Origin: Pontiellaceae bacterium B1224
GTDB lineage: Bacteria; Verrucomicrobiota; Kiritimatiellia; Kiritimatiellales; Pontiellaceae
Length of the DNA: 64,000 nucleotides
Direction: 5' to 3'
Assembly (NCBI GenBank): GCA_029432815.1
Contig: JAROBA010000012.1
Location: forward strand, 1-64,000
Below the pieces are notes generated by a model that made no database searches, had not been told where the DNA came from, and worked only from the letters and a program-made list of their open reading frames with translations. The position numbers and the translations under genes are program-made. Shown one piece after another: positions 23,360 through 32,424 of the stretch (its first letter is position 1; each line of letters starts with the position of its first letter).

Positions 23360-26300
23360 ATGAAACCGTTATCCATTGTATTTGCCCTGATGATTCCCCT
23401 GATTGCGCTGAGTGATCTGCGCATGGAAATCGGGCGCGCCGACTTTTCAGATTGGTCCGGCATTTCCAAGGTTCGGAAAAATGAAGCCTCGTTCGCCAAG
23501 GGTGAGCCGATTGCATTCACCTATCCGGACGGTGAGCATTATTACCACGGCTTCAAGGAATATTTCGGCCACGCCTGCGACTGGAGCAAATATGCCGGGG
23601 TTGCGTTTGAAATTTATCTAAAGAAAGAAGGCGCGGCGGAAATCACGCTTTCGTTTGCAGTGGACGAACGCGATGCCGATCTGCTGCGCCCGCTCAGCAC
23701 CGCCACGGTGCAGGTAACCGGCGAGGGCTGGATTCCGGTGTATATTCCGTGGGAGCTGTTCGATATTTTTGAAGGTCAGAAATGGGGGGCACTGCAGGCT
23801 GTTAAAACGGTGGCGATTACGGTCGATTCTGACCGGAACAAAACGCTGAAAATCCGCAATCTCTATGTCTCCAAAGGTGAGTTGATTGCGTTGGAAGCTC
23901 CGGTGCGCGGTCGTTCCGTTGAAGGCGGCGGCTCGGTTGAGTATGCTGTTGAAATCGGCAATACCTCGGATCGGAAACAGAACGTGCAGCTGCTGTTTCC
24001 AAAGTCTGGATGGGAGTCCATGGAGGCATCGGTTGAACCCGCTTCGCTGCAGCTCGCTCCCGGCGAAATAAAAACCTGCACGGTCACGGTCGAAGTGCCG
24101 GCGCGTTTGCCGGCCGGCGTCCGCGAGAAGCAGGTGCTCAAAGCCGTGCCGAATGGCCAGGGTTCCGCCATCCAGACCCTGGAATTCACCACCGCCGTTG
24201 CGGTGCCGTTTCCAAACATTGTATTCACGCAGGACAAGTGGGACGAAGTCCGTGCCAAGGTTGAAAAATACGATTGGGCGAAAAAGGGCGCGGCGGACTA
24301 TGAAGCCATCGCGAAAAAGTGGAAGCCGTCGGATGTCGCCACGGAAATGATTGATCGCGAAGCGTACCGCGGGCAGCACCTCTATCACGAGCGCGAGGCC
24401 GACAATGCCTACAACACGGCCGTTGCCTATCAGCTGACCGGCAACAGTGAATATGCCGAAAAGGTCGTTCAGTTTTTCCGCTATTTTACCAACGAGGAAA
24501 AAGGGTATCCGGCTACCTGGCGGGCCAACGCCGCCAACTTCGTGAAAGAGGGCGGTTTCTTCCAGGACATCGCCCGCGCCTACGATATGGTGAAACCGTC
24601 CGGCCTCTTTACAGCAGCCGATGAAGCCGCGATTGAAAAATCGTTCCGCCTCTATATCAACATTGCCATCGAAGGCAACTCCAGCGGGGCCATCGGCAAC
24701 TGGGACCTGAGCGAATTTACCGGTGCGTTTTACTGTGCGCTGGCCATCCAGGATCTGGAACGGGCGGAAACCATCCTGACGCTGCCGACGGGGATTTATC
24801 AGCAGCTGGCACAGGGTGTGATGAGCGATGGTTGGTGGCACGAGTGCGCCGTCGGCTATAACCTCTGGTGCGCACGGATGTTCTCGCAGGTCGGGATTGC
24901 GCTGGAACCGTGGGGCATCGATTTCGTGAACCTGCGTCTGCCGCTGGGCACCACCAAGAACCATTCACTGACGCCGCGCCGGATGAGCCCGGGCCTGTGG
25001 GGCATGAAATTCGAAAAGTGGGGTGCGCTGGAGCAGAATGATATCTGCATTAAAGATATGTGGGATGCACCGCTCGACTTCCTCGACTACCGCGGCGTGC
25101 TGCCGGCGGTGAACGATGCCACCGAAGCGCGGGTGACCGGCCAGGATTATGAGCTGGCCTACTATCTGTATCGCGATCCGGAATATGTGGCGGTGATTCA
25201 ACGCGGTGATTCGCGCGATCTGCTCTACGGTGTGCCGGATTTGCCGGACGTTGAATCGGTGAAGATTACCGAGTCGGCCTATGCCGACAACATGGGCATT
25301 GTGCAGCTGCGCTCGCAGACGGAAAACCGTCCGCAGCGCGAGCAGATTCAGGCGATGCTGCGCTACGGCACACACGGCGGCGGCCACGGTCATCTGGACC
25401 GCGCCAGCCTGATCCATCTGAGCCGCTACGGCCGCAGTTTTTATAATCCGGAAATGTTCTGGTACGGCTACGGATGCTACCTCTACAAATTCCTGGTCCA
25501 GACCTCGATGACCAAAAATATGGTGGTCGTCGACCAGAAGATGCAGGAAGCGGAGGAGAGTTTCCGGCGCATGTACTACACCGGCGATATGATGTCGGCA
25601 ACGGTTGTTGAAACCGAGGCGCGTTGGAGCCATCCACCGTACGGCGGCATGGAATATGACGGCCTCAATATGACGGTGGCGGAAAAGGTGTGGGACGAAG
25701 GCCGCAGTATGCCGATTCCGGACGATGCACCGGCCTACGGTGAGCTGACCGGTTTTACCGACGATAAAATCCTGCAGCGCCGCATGATGATTATGATGGA
25801 TGATTATGTGGTACTGGCCGACTACCTGAAGGGCGATTCAGAACACACGTTCGACAATCTCTTTCAGATTAAAGGGTTTCAGGGATTGGAAGGGACCGGC
25901 GTTGAAAAAATCTGGCATGAGGATCAGATGAACGCCGATCCGCTGGGAGCGGGGCAGTTTATCACCGATTGCCAGTGGTATAAAACCGACGGCACTTCGC
26001 GCGCAAAATTTGCGATGGGCTTTGGCAAGGGCTACGACAACGACGGGGCGCGCATGCGCGAAAGCGAGGACGGCCCGCTGAATATGGATGTCTTTAATGC
26101 CTGGCCGCGCAGCGCCGAAGTGATGATCGGCACGGCGGCGGAAGCATTCCCGGTCGAGAAAAAGACCTGGTTCACAATTGAGGCCGACGGAGAGACGCTG
26201 CTGGAAGATCAGACCGGTGCGTGGATTCTCGGTGCAAAGGACATCGTGCTCGACGTTGCCGGCAAAAAACAGCTGGTGCTTTCGGTGAAGGCTGAGAATA

Positions 26301-26854
26301 ACAAGAAAGACACGCTGTTCTGGGGTGATGCGAAAATCGTGCTGAACGACGGCTCTGAAGTATGCGTTGCCGATCTGCCGGTTGTGTATGAAAACACGAA
26401 AAAGCCGGAAGCGGCGGGAACGGACTATTACGGCGGTCCCGTAAAAATTCAGGGCACTCCGATGCCGAAGTCGGTGCCGGCCATGCCGGAAGATCTGGAG
26501 AATCAAAGTGTCGTAACGGTTGATCTGTCCGGCGTTGAAGCGGTTTCCTTTAAAGCGCGTTTCGGCGGCGACTTCCCGCTGGGCGATGAAGCGCAGCGCC
26601 GAAAAACCATGGCGGTCCGCAGTGTCGGGACCGAAGCGCGGTTCCTGTCGGTGGTCGAGCCCTTCGAAACGGAATCGGTGATCAAGTCCGTGAAAGCCGC
26701 CAGTGCCAATGAACTGGTGGTGGAACTGACCGACGGCCGCATTCAGGAAATCACGATTTCCGATCTGGACAGCGAAACCGGCGCAGCAACTGTGTCGGTT
26801 CGGGAATTCAAAAACGGCGAGCTGATTCGGGAAGAAAACAGCAATAACGGGTAG
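23360..26854 (+). CDS. Heparinase II/III-type polysaccharide lyase, large
   Basis: A 1164-residue exported protein. The first 170 residues form a galactose-binding-like beta-sandwich, followed by an NPCBM/Big-like domain (to about residue 280), an alpha/alpha toroid (FTQDKWDEVRAKVEKY onward) and a heparinase II/III beta-sheet domain with GGGHGHLD (H676, H678, D680), the metal/catalytic histidine region of this fold. Such enzymes split uronic-acid polysaccharides by beta-elimination (heparinoids, alginate, ulvan-like glycans). A signal peptide is short (about 1-18). The start has AAGGAG upstream. The exact PL family cannot be assigned by eye. One-mismatch palindrome at 23464. Confidence 0.85.
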   Translation: MKPLSIVFALMIPLIALSDLRMEIGRADFSDWSGISKVRKNEASFAKGEPIAFTYPDGEHYYHGFKEYFGHACDWSKYAGVAFEIYLKKEGAAEITLSFAVDERDADLLRPLSTATVQVTGEGWIPVYIPWELFDIFEGQKWGALQAVKTVAITVDSDRNKTLKIRNLYVSKGELIALEAPVRGRSVEGGGSVEYAVEIGNTSDRKQNVQLLFPKSGWESMEASVEPASLQLAPGEIKTCTVTVEVPARLPAGVREKQVLKAVPNGQGSAIQTLEFTTAVAVPFPNIVFTQDKWDEVRAKVEKYDWAKKGAADYEAIAKKWKPSDVATEMIDREAYRGQHLYHEREADNAYNTAVAYQLTGNSEYAEKVVQFFRYFTNEEKGYPATWRANAANFVKEGGFFQDIARAYDMVKPSGLFTAADEAAIEKSFRLYINIAIEGNSSGAIGNWDLSEFTGAFYCALAIQDLERAETILTLPTGIYQQLAQGVMSDGWWHECAVGYNLWCARMFSQVGIALEPWGIDFVNLRLPLGTTKNHSLTPRRMSPGLWGMKFEKWGALEQNDICIKDMWDAPLDFLDYRGVLPAVNDATEARVTGQDYELAYYLYRDPEYVAVIQRGDSRDLLYGVPDLPDVESVKITESAYADNMGIVQLRSQTENRPQREQIQAMLRYGTHGGGHGHLDRASLIHLSRYGRSFYNPEMFWYGYGCYLYKFLVQTSMTKNMVVVDQKMQEAEESFRRMYYTGDMMSATVVETEARWSHPPYGGMEYDGLNMTVAEKVWDEGRSMPIPDDAPAYGELTGFTDDKILQRRMMIMMDDYVVLADYLKGDSEHTFDNLFQIKGFQGLEGTGVEKIWHEDQMNADPLGAGQFITDCQWYKTDGTSRAKFAMGFGKGYDNDGARMRESEDGPLNMDVFNAWPRSAEVMIGTAAEAFPVEKKTWFTIEADGETLLEDQTGAWILGAKDIVLDVAGKKQLVLSVKAENNKKDTLFWGDAKIVLNDGSEVCVADLPVVYENTKKPEAAGTDYYGGPVKIQGTPMPKSVPAMPEDLENQSVVTVDLSGVEAVSFKARFGGDFPLGDEAQRRKTMAVRSVGTEARFLSVVEPFETESVIKSVKAASANELVVELTDGRIQEITISDLDSETGAATVSVREFKNGELIREENSNNG

Positions 26855-27012
26855 TATGAAAAACAGCTCCTCGCTCCAGAAAGTCGTTTATACAAGGTAA
26901 ACAAAGTAACCCGTTGTGCTCTGGTGTTTTCCAGAAAGTATGTTAGCTTGGGTTCCATTTGCAATGGATCAGGTTTGGCCGTCTGTGTGCTGCCAATAAG
27001 AGGAGTAGATTT

Positions 27013-30000
27013 ATGAAATTCGTTCGTATCTGGAAAACAGTAACTGCATTGGCGTGTTCGGCCTGCTGCTGGACCGTTTATGCGGCTGATATCAGTTACA
27101 TCGGTGTAACCGGCGGGGAATGGGCGACGGGCAGCAACTGGAGCAGCGGGACTTATCCCGCCAGCGGGGATATTGCTTTTCTCGATACCACCGTCAATCT
27201 CAGTGTGGAGTCGCCGAATAATTTTCAGGGCATCCGGGTCGGTACGGCCGGCGATGGCCGGCTTCAAATCGGAAGCCGGGGCATGCTAACGGCGAACACG
27301 AGTTCAGGCGTAACGAGTATCATCGGTGATGGCAGCGGAAATACGGGATCCGTCCAGCAGGAAGGTGGCATCGTCGAATTCAACCGGCTCGCCATCGGAA
27401 GCAATTCCGGTTCGGGGAGCTATCACATTCATAGCGGTACCTTAACGATCACCCGCGAGAGCGGAGGGCACTCCCTGTTTCTGGCCCAAAATGGAAGCGG
27501 GGACGGTACGTTCCGCATCAGCAGCGGAAGCTTTATAACGCGTGGTGGAGTCCAACTGGGTTCAGTTGAGGGCGGCATTGGGCGTTTCGAGGTGATCGGT
27601 TCGCACCCGCGTTCCATCGGGATCGGTGCAACCGGATCGGTTGACGGGCGCTGGACGCAATACGCCGATTCTATGCTCAGTGTGCGTATTGACAAAACTT
27701 CGCAGGGGGTCACGCCCATCTTTATCGACGATTATAATGACGATGGCGGGGGGGACGTTGTTTTCGAAAACGGGGCACTTCTGGATGTCGACTTTACCGC
27801 CGCTTTCCTGAATGGCGGCACCTTCACGGTGATGGAATGGGAAGGGGATGTTACCAATAACGGCCTCCAGTTCGCGCCCTCGGTCGATACCAATGTCTGG
27901 AGCTTCAGCGTTGATGCGGTCAACAAGCGACTCACCGTCACTGCCGTCGGCAGTCCGGCCAGCCGGGCTTTTGTTCATCCAGGTCTTTCGCATAAGCTCT
28001 CCGACCTCGACCGGATGCGCGATATGGTTGCGGCCGGCATTGAGCCCTATGCGAGCTCATTCGCTGCCTTTGCCTCAAATGGAAAGTCGCAGCACACCTA
28101 TCAGCCGAGCAGTGCAGCGGCTGACCTGCCAACAAACAACTGGACACCAAACAACAATGCGTTGAGAAACGATGGCGTTGCGGCGTATTATAATGCCCTG
28201 ATGTGGTATATCACCGGGGACAGCCGGCATGCCGAAGCATCCATCCGCATCTTTACGGCCTGGTCCCCCGTGCAGAACATCGATGGAATTCCGTTGAATG
28301 CCGGACGTCACTGGCGGCTTATCGAAGCGGCGGAAATCATCAAGAGCACTTACGATGGATGGGACCCTGCCGATATGCAGGCGTTCAAGGATATGCTGGT
28401 GTATCCCGGTTATTCAAACACCACCGAACCCAGCGGAAACCGGAGTATTTATTGGAGAGCTTTCCAGGGCGATCCCGGCCGCCATGGCAATCAGGGGCTG
28501 TTTGCCATGCGCTGCGTGATGGCCATCGGGGTTTTCCTCGACAACGAAATTATCTATGACCGTGCTCTTCGCTACCTGCAGGGAGCGCCTGCGCGAAGCG
28601 ATGATATTCCCTATGTAACCGGGCCCTCCATTGCTGATACGCAGATCGGCACCTATGAGCACTTCCTTGAATACAGTCGCACCGGCCAGGAAAGTACGAT
28701 TGCGGACTATGGTTACAACGAAGTGATTCATAACTACATCTACCCGAATGGTCAGGGGCAGGAATTTTCCCGTGATATGGCGCATGGCCTAGCGGGCATC
28801 GGAATCATTGCCACCATGTCTGAAATGGCCTGGAGTCAGGGGGATGATCTCTATGGATATCTCGACAACCGACCTCTGCTCGGGCTTGAATATTTCTACC
28901 GCTATAACCTCAGTTGGACGGACTCCTTCCCGGATCAGACAACCCCCTGGGAACCGACGGTTGAAAACGGAGAGTTCATCCAACGCCTGGATCAGTCCGG
29001 ACGCTGGTTCTCGCTGAAGGCCAATCCGTACCTTGCCCAGAATACGGATCCGGAGGATTGGAAACGCGGCCTATACAACGACGACCCCATGTATGAAATG
29101 AACCTTGCGCACTACCGTGACCGGATCGGAGTTTCGTCGAATGATACCAAGTGGTTGGAACGCGGGCTGGATCTGTTGATTGCGGAGGATGGTTTTGAAG
29201 GCGAAGGGACTCCGTGGGACCATCCTTCGTGGGGCGGCCTGACCTTCCGCCGTGTGAGCCCCGGTGACCCGATTCGGGGCTTTGTCGGCGATACGCCGGA
29301 CTTTGCAATGAATGAGCTTCCAATGACGATCGAAGCGGAAAACTATGACTACTTTGCGCTCGATGGCGAAGGCCGGACCTACCACGATCTCTCGGCCGGA
29401 AATTCCGGCGGTGAATACCGCTTGGCGGACGCGGTCGATATTGCGACCTGTTCCGAGGGCGGCTATGCGCTGACGGATCTGGAAAATGGCGAATGGTTCA
29501 GCTATACCATCAGCGTGCCTGAAAAAGGAAAATACAGTTTTGATGTGCGCTATGCGGCCGACGCTGAAGGGGGCATCAGGCTGGCGGTTGCCGGCAGCGA
29601 TATCACCGGGAATGTCATTCTGCCCGCTACCGGTGGCAGTTCCGACTGGGCAACGGCGCGGGTCACACAGGGTATTCTATTGGATGAAGGGGTTCAGAGT
29701 CTTCGCGTGCATGTCTCCGGTGCTTCCGGTGCCTATCACTTAAACAGCCTCACGGTGAACCTGGATGAACTCATCTCCGATGTGACCGAACATATAGAGG
29801 CGGAAACGCGGAATGCCCAGAGCGGAACACAGCTCGAAACATGCACTGATACGGGCGGTGGCCAGAATGTGGCCTACATATCGGACGGAGACTGGTGCCG
29901 ATACGACAATCTGATGCCGGGAACGAACACGACTTTCCGCGCAAGGGTGGCCCGTCCCGACAACAAGTCTGACAGCACGATCGAGGTACGGCTCGGCAGC

Positions 30001-30714
30001 CCGACCGGAACGCTGGTCGGTTCCGTTGATGTGCCTTTAACCGGCGGATGGCAGAACTGGACAAGTGTAGAGGCATCGCTCGATCCTGTTGCCGGAAGCC
30101 ATAACATCTATCTGGTTTTTGTGGAATCCGGAACGAGCGGGGATTCCCTGTTCAACATAAACTGGTTTGAGCTAGTGAATCCGGATTCTCAGGACGTTCC
30201 GGATGTGCCGGCCGGACTGGATGCCGCTCCCGCAAATGCCTCGCAGATCGAATTGACGTGGGACGGTCTGGCCGATGCCTCCGGATATCACCTGAAGCGT
30301 GCGACTGTCAGCGGGGGACCTTATGAGGTTTTGGCATTTGGACCTTTTACGACCAGCTATTTGGATACGGGCCTGCTCGACGGTTCCAACTATTACTACG
30401 TGGTCAGCTCGCTCAATAACCTGACGGAAAGTTCTGATTCGGCCGAAGTATCGGCCGTGCCTTCCGCACCGATCAATCCCGCCGATGTCGTGATCGGGCC
30501 GGTTGCAATCAGCTCCGGTGATTTTAACCTCACGATCACCCATTCCGTACTTGGCCACAACTACCGAATTCTGGCCACAGAGGATCTGGTCGGTCCCGAC
30601 TGGCAGGTGGTGTCCGCCACCCATGCCGGCACCGGAGGGATGCTGGCGATTGACCTTCCAATCCTTGGAAGCGAGACCAATGTGTTTTATAAGTTGGAGA
30701 CTTGGCGTCAATAG
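27013..30714 (+). CDS. Modular alginate-lyase-like protein with two CBM6 domains
   Basis: A 1233-residue secreted protein. After a signal peptide (about 1-25) comes a glycine/serine-rich beta-helix of autotransporter-repeat type (about 26-310), then an alginate-lyase (PF05426-like) alpha/alpha toroid (about 320-740: NNNALRNDGVAAYYNALMWY, AGRHWRLIEAAEII, GNQGLFAMRC), two CBM6-type carbohydrate-binding modules (MTIEAENYDYF and EHIEAETRNAQ, each ending before a linker), an FnIII-like domain (PDVPAGLDAAP) and a short beta C-terminus. ATG 27013 has GAGGAG upstream. It probably binds and splits uronic-acid glycan at the cell surface. A perfect palindrome is at its 3' end (30656). Confidence 0.82.
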   Translation: MKFVRIWKTVTALACSACCWTVYAADISYIGVTGGEWATGSNWSSGTYPASGDIAFLDTTVNLSVESPNNFQGIRVGTAGDGRLQIGSRGMLTANTSSGVTSIIGDGSGNTGSVQQEGGIVEFNRLAIGSNSGSGSYHIHSGTLTITRESGGHSLFLAQNGSGDGTFRISSGSFITRGGVQLGSVEGGIGRFEVIGSHPRSIGIGATGSVDGRWTQYADSMLSVRIDKTSQGVTPIFIDDYNDDGGGDVVFENGALLDVDFTAAFLNGGTFTVMEWEGDVTNNGLQFAPSVDTNVWSFSVDAVNKRLTVTAVGSPASRAFVHPGLSHKLSDLDRMRDMVAAGIEPYASSFAAFASNGKSQHTYQPSSAAADLPTNNWTPNNNALRNDGVAAYYNALMWYITGDSRHAEASIRIFTAWSPVQNIDGIPLNAGRHWRLIEAAEIIKSTYDGWDPADMQAFKDMLVYPGYSNTTEPSGNRSIYWRAFQGDPGRHGNQGLFAMRCVMAIGVFLDNEIIYDRALRYLQGAPARSDDIPYVTGPSIADTQIGTYEHFLEYSRTGQESTIADYGYNEVIHNYIYPNGQGQEFSRDMAHGLAGIGIIATMSEMAWSQGDDLYGYLDNRPLLGLEYFYRYNLSWTDSFPDQTTPWEPTVENGEFIQRLDQSGRWFSLKANPYLAQNTDPEDWKRGLYNDDPMYEMNLAHYRDRIGVSSNDTKWLERGLDLLIAEDGFEGEGTPWDHPSWGGLTFRRVSPGDPIRGFVGDTPDFAMNELPMTIEAENYDYFALDGEGRTYHDLSAGNSGGEYRLADAVDIATCSEGGYALTDLENGEWFSYTISVPEKGKYSFDVRYAADAEGGIRLAVAGSDITGNVILPATGGSSDWATARVTQGILLDEGVQSLRVHVSGASGAYHLNSLTVNLDELISDVTEHIEAETRNAQSGTQLETCTDTGGGQNVAYISDGDWCRYDNLMPGTNTTFRARVARPDNKSDSTIEVRLGSPTGTLVGSVDVPLTGGWQNWTSVEASLDPVAGSHNIYLVFVESGTSGDSLFNINWFELVNPDSQDVPDVPAGLDAAPANASQIELTWDGLADASGYHLKRATVSGGPYEVLAFGPFTTSYLDTGLLDGSNYYYVVSSLNNLTESSDSAEVSAVPSAPINPADVVIGPVAISSGDFNLTITHSVLGHNYRILATEDLVGPDWQVVSATHAGTGGMLAIDLPILGSETNVFYKLETWRQ
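30656..30670. repeat. Iterated palindrome, spacer TCC
   Basis: Perfect TTCCAATCCTTGGAA near the 3' end of the modular lyase gene (encodes LPILGS). Confidence 0.9.
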
Positions 30715-30756
30715 ATTTTAAGATGAAGCGATAAAACCAATAACAGGAATTTGAAA

Positions 30757-31746
30757 ATGAACAGAGACATCCGATGGGGAATTATGGGATGCGGGGGAAT
30801 TGCCCGTAAATTTGTGAGCAGTCTGAAGGCACTGCCGAACGGAACGCTGGTGGCGGTGGCTTCATCGAGCGCGGAACGCGCCGAAACCTTTGCGAAAGAA
30901 ACCGGTCTCGATCCAGTGGCAACGGACTATACGGGCCTGTTGGAAAATCCCGATGTGGATGCGGTTTATATTGCCACCACGCATAATTTCCATGCGGAGA
31001 ATCTTTTCCAATGTCTGGAAAACGGAAAGCACGTGCTGTGTGAAAAACCGCTGACGGTTAATGCCGCTCAGGCGGAAAAAGCGATTGCGATGGCGCGCGC
31101 AAACAACCTCTTTTTGATGGAGGGAATGTGGACCCGGTTTCTGCCGGCCATTCAGAAGGCGCGCGAGCTGGTGAACGAAGGTGCGATCGGCGACGTGATT
31201 ACGGTTAAAGCCGACCTCGCATTCCGCGCACCGCAGGATGGCGACAACCGTTTGCGGAATCGCGATCTTGCTGGCGGTGCGTTGCTAGATGTCGGGGTCT
31301 ATCCCATTTCATTTGCTTCGATGATTTTTGGCGGAGCACCCGAGGTGATTAAGAGTCATGCGGTGCTGGGCGATACCGGCGTGGACGAGCGCTCGTTTTA
31401 TCTATTGGAATACGATCAGGGCCGTACGGCCCTTCTCAGCAGCAGTGTTTCCGGATGTCTGCCGGTAGAGGCCATCATTGCCGGAACCGAGGGCTATATC
31501 CGCGTTCCCTGGTTTTTGGGAGCAACTTCGGCCGAGCTGTGCAAAAACAACCAACCGGTGGAATCGTTCGATTTTCCGTTTGAGGAAGATGAAGGCTTCC
31601 AGTTTGAAATTGCCCATGTGATGGAGTGCATTGCTGCCGGTAAAACCGAGAGCCCGGTCATGCCGCTGGATGAAACACTGACCATTCAGCAAACCATGGA
31701 AACGATGCGGAAACAGTGGGGTCTGACCTATCCCGCAGATGCTTAG
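30757..31746 (+). CDS. Gfo/Idh/MocA-family oxidoreductase
   Basis: A 329-residue cytosolic NAD(P)-dependent sugar dehydrogenase. An N-terminal Rossmann fold (WGIMGCGGIARKFV) is followed by the family signature CEKPLTV near residue 95 and a C-terminal alpha/beta substrate domain. ATG 30757 has AGGAA 7 bases upstream; the TTG six bases earlier is less likely. Members oxidise or reduce diverse sugars, inositols and uronates. The position after two uronate-lyase genes suggests a role in processing released sugars, but the substrate is unknown. It converges on the response regulator with only 6 bases between stops. One-mismatch palindrome at 31006. Confidence 0.93.
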   Translation: MNRDIRWGIMGCGGIARKFVSSLKALPNGTLVAVASSSAERAETFAKETGLDPVATDYTGLLENPDVDAVYIATTHNFHAENLFQCLENGKHVLCEKPLTVNAAQAEKAIAMARANNLFLMEGMWTRFLPAIQKARELVNEGAIGDVITVKADLAFRAPQDGDNRLRNRDLAGGALLDVGVYPISFASMIFGGAPEVIKSHAVLGDTGVDERSFYLLEYDQGRTALLSSSVSGCLPVEAIIAGTEGYIRVPWFLGATSAELCKNNQPVESFDFPFEEDEGFQFEIAHVMECIAAGKTESPVMPLDETLTIQQTMETMRKQWGLTYPADA

Positions 31747-31752
31747 CGATTT

Positions 31753-32400
31753 TTAAGGAAGTACGCCGGTTTGATAGGCCTTGGCGACGGCGGCAGGAGC
31801 GTTGTGGACGTTGAGCTTTCTGTAAATGCCGGCGATGTATTCGTTGACGGTGTAGGAGCTGATGCCGAGTTGGTCCGCGATCTGTTTTTGCACCGCGCCG
31901 TCCGCAATATGCGTGAGCACTTCGAGTTCCCGTTTGGATAATTTCGTGGCCGGTTCTGTTTTGCTGCTTCTTTTTTTGAGCGTGTTCATGATGAGCCCGG
32001 CGAGTTCCGGATCCAGTGTGGCGCCGCCGTTGTGAACGGTTTGAATCCCTTCCATCAATTGGGGGATTGAACTGGATTTCAATACATATCCGGCAGCGCC
32101 TTGCTCAATGGCGCGCAATACGTCCTCCTGCATATCCGATTGCGTCAGTATAATGACCTTTGCTTGCGGAAGCAGGATTCTCAGTTGGGGCAATGCATCC
32201 AGTCCGGAAATACCCGGCAGGTTGAGGTCGAGCAGGATCACGTTCGGAGCCCCATCGTCGGTGAATGTGGAAACTTTGCGCAAGGCTACGGATGCCGTGC
32301 CAAATTGATGGGTGAGCTCCATGTCGTCCGCCTGCTCCAAGGCCCAGCCGATGCTTTTGCGGTAGGCTGCATTATCTTCAATCAGCATTATTTTAATCAT
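31753..32400 (-). CDS. NarL/FixJ-type response regulator
   Basis: A 215-residue two-component response regulator: receiver domain with acidic pocket E8-D9, phospho-acceptor D58 (LLDLNLPG) and a conserved Lys in YVLKSSS, then a LuxR-type helix-turn-helix (LSKRELEVLTHIADG ... SSYTVNEYIAGIYRKL). GGAGGAG precedes the start. It lies 24 bases downstream of the sensor kinase gene on the same strand, so the two form a pair. Target genes are unknown; the divergent GH95-like/beta-helix genes are the obvious candidates. Confidence 0.95.
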   Translation of the reverse strand: MIKIMLIEDNAAYRKSIGWALEQADDMELTHQFGTASVALRKVSTFTDDGAPNVILLDLNLPGISGLDALPQLRILLPQAKVIILTQSDMQEDVLRAIEQGAAGYVLKSSSIPQLMEGIQTVHNGGATLDPELAGLIMNTLKKRSSKTEPATKLSKRELEVLTHIADGAVQKQIADQLGISSYTVNEYIAGIYRKLNVHNAPAAVAKAYQTGVLP

Positions 32401-32424
32401 TGCAACATCTCCTCCGGCCGCATT

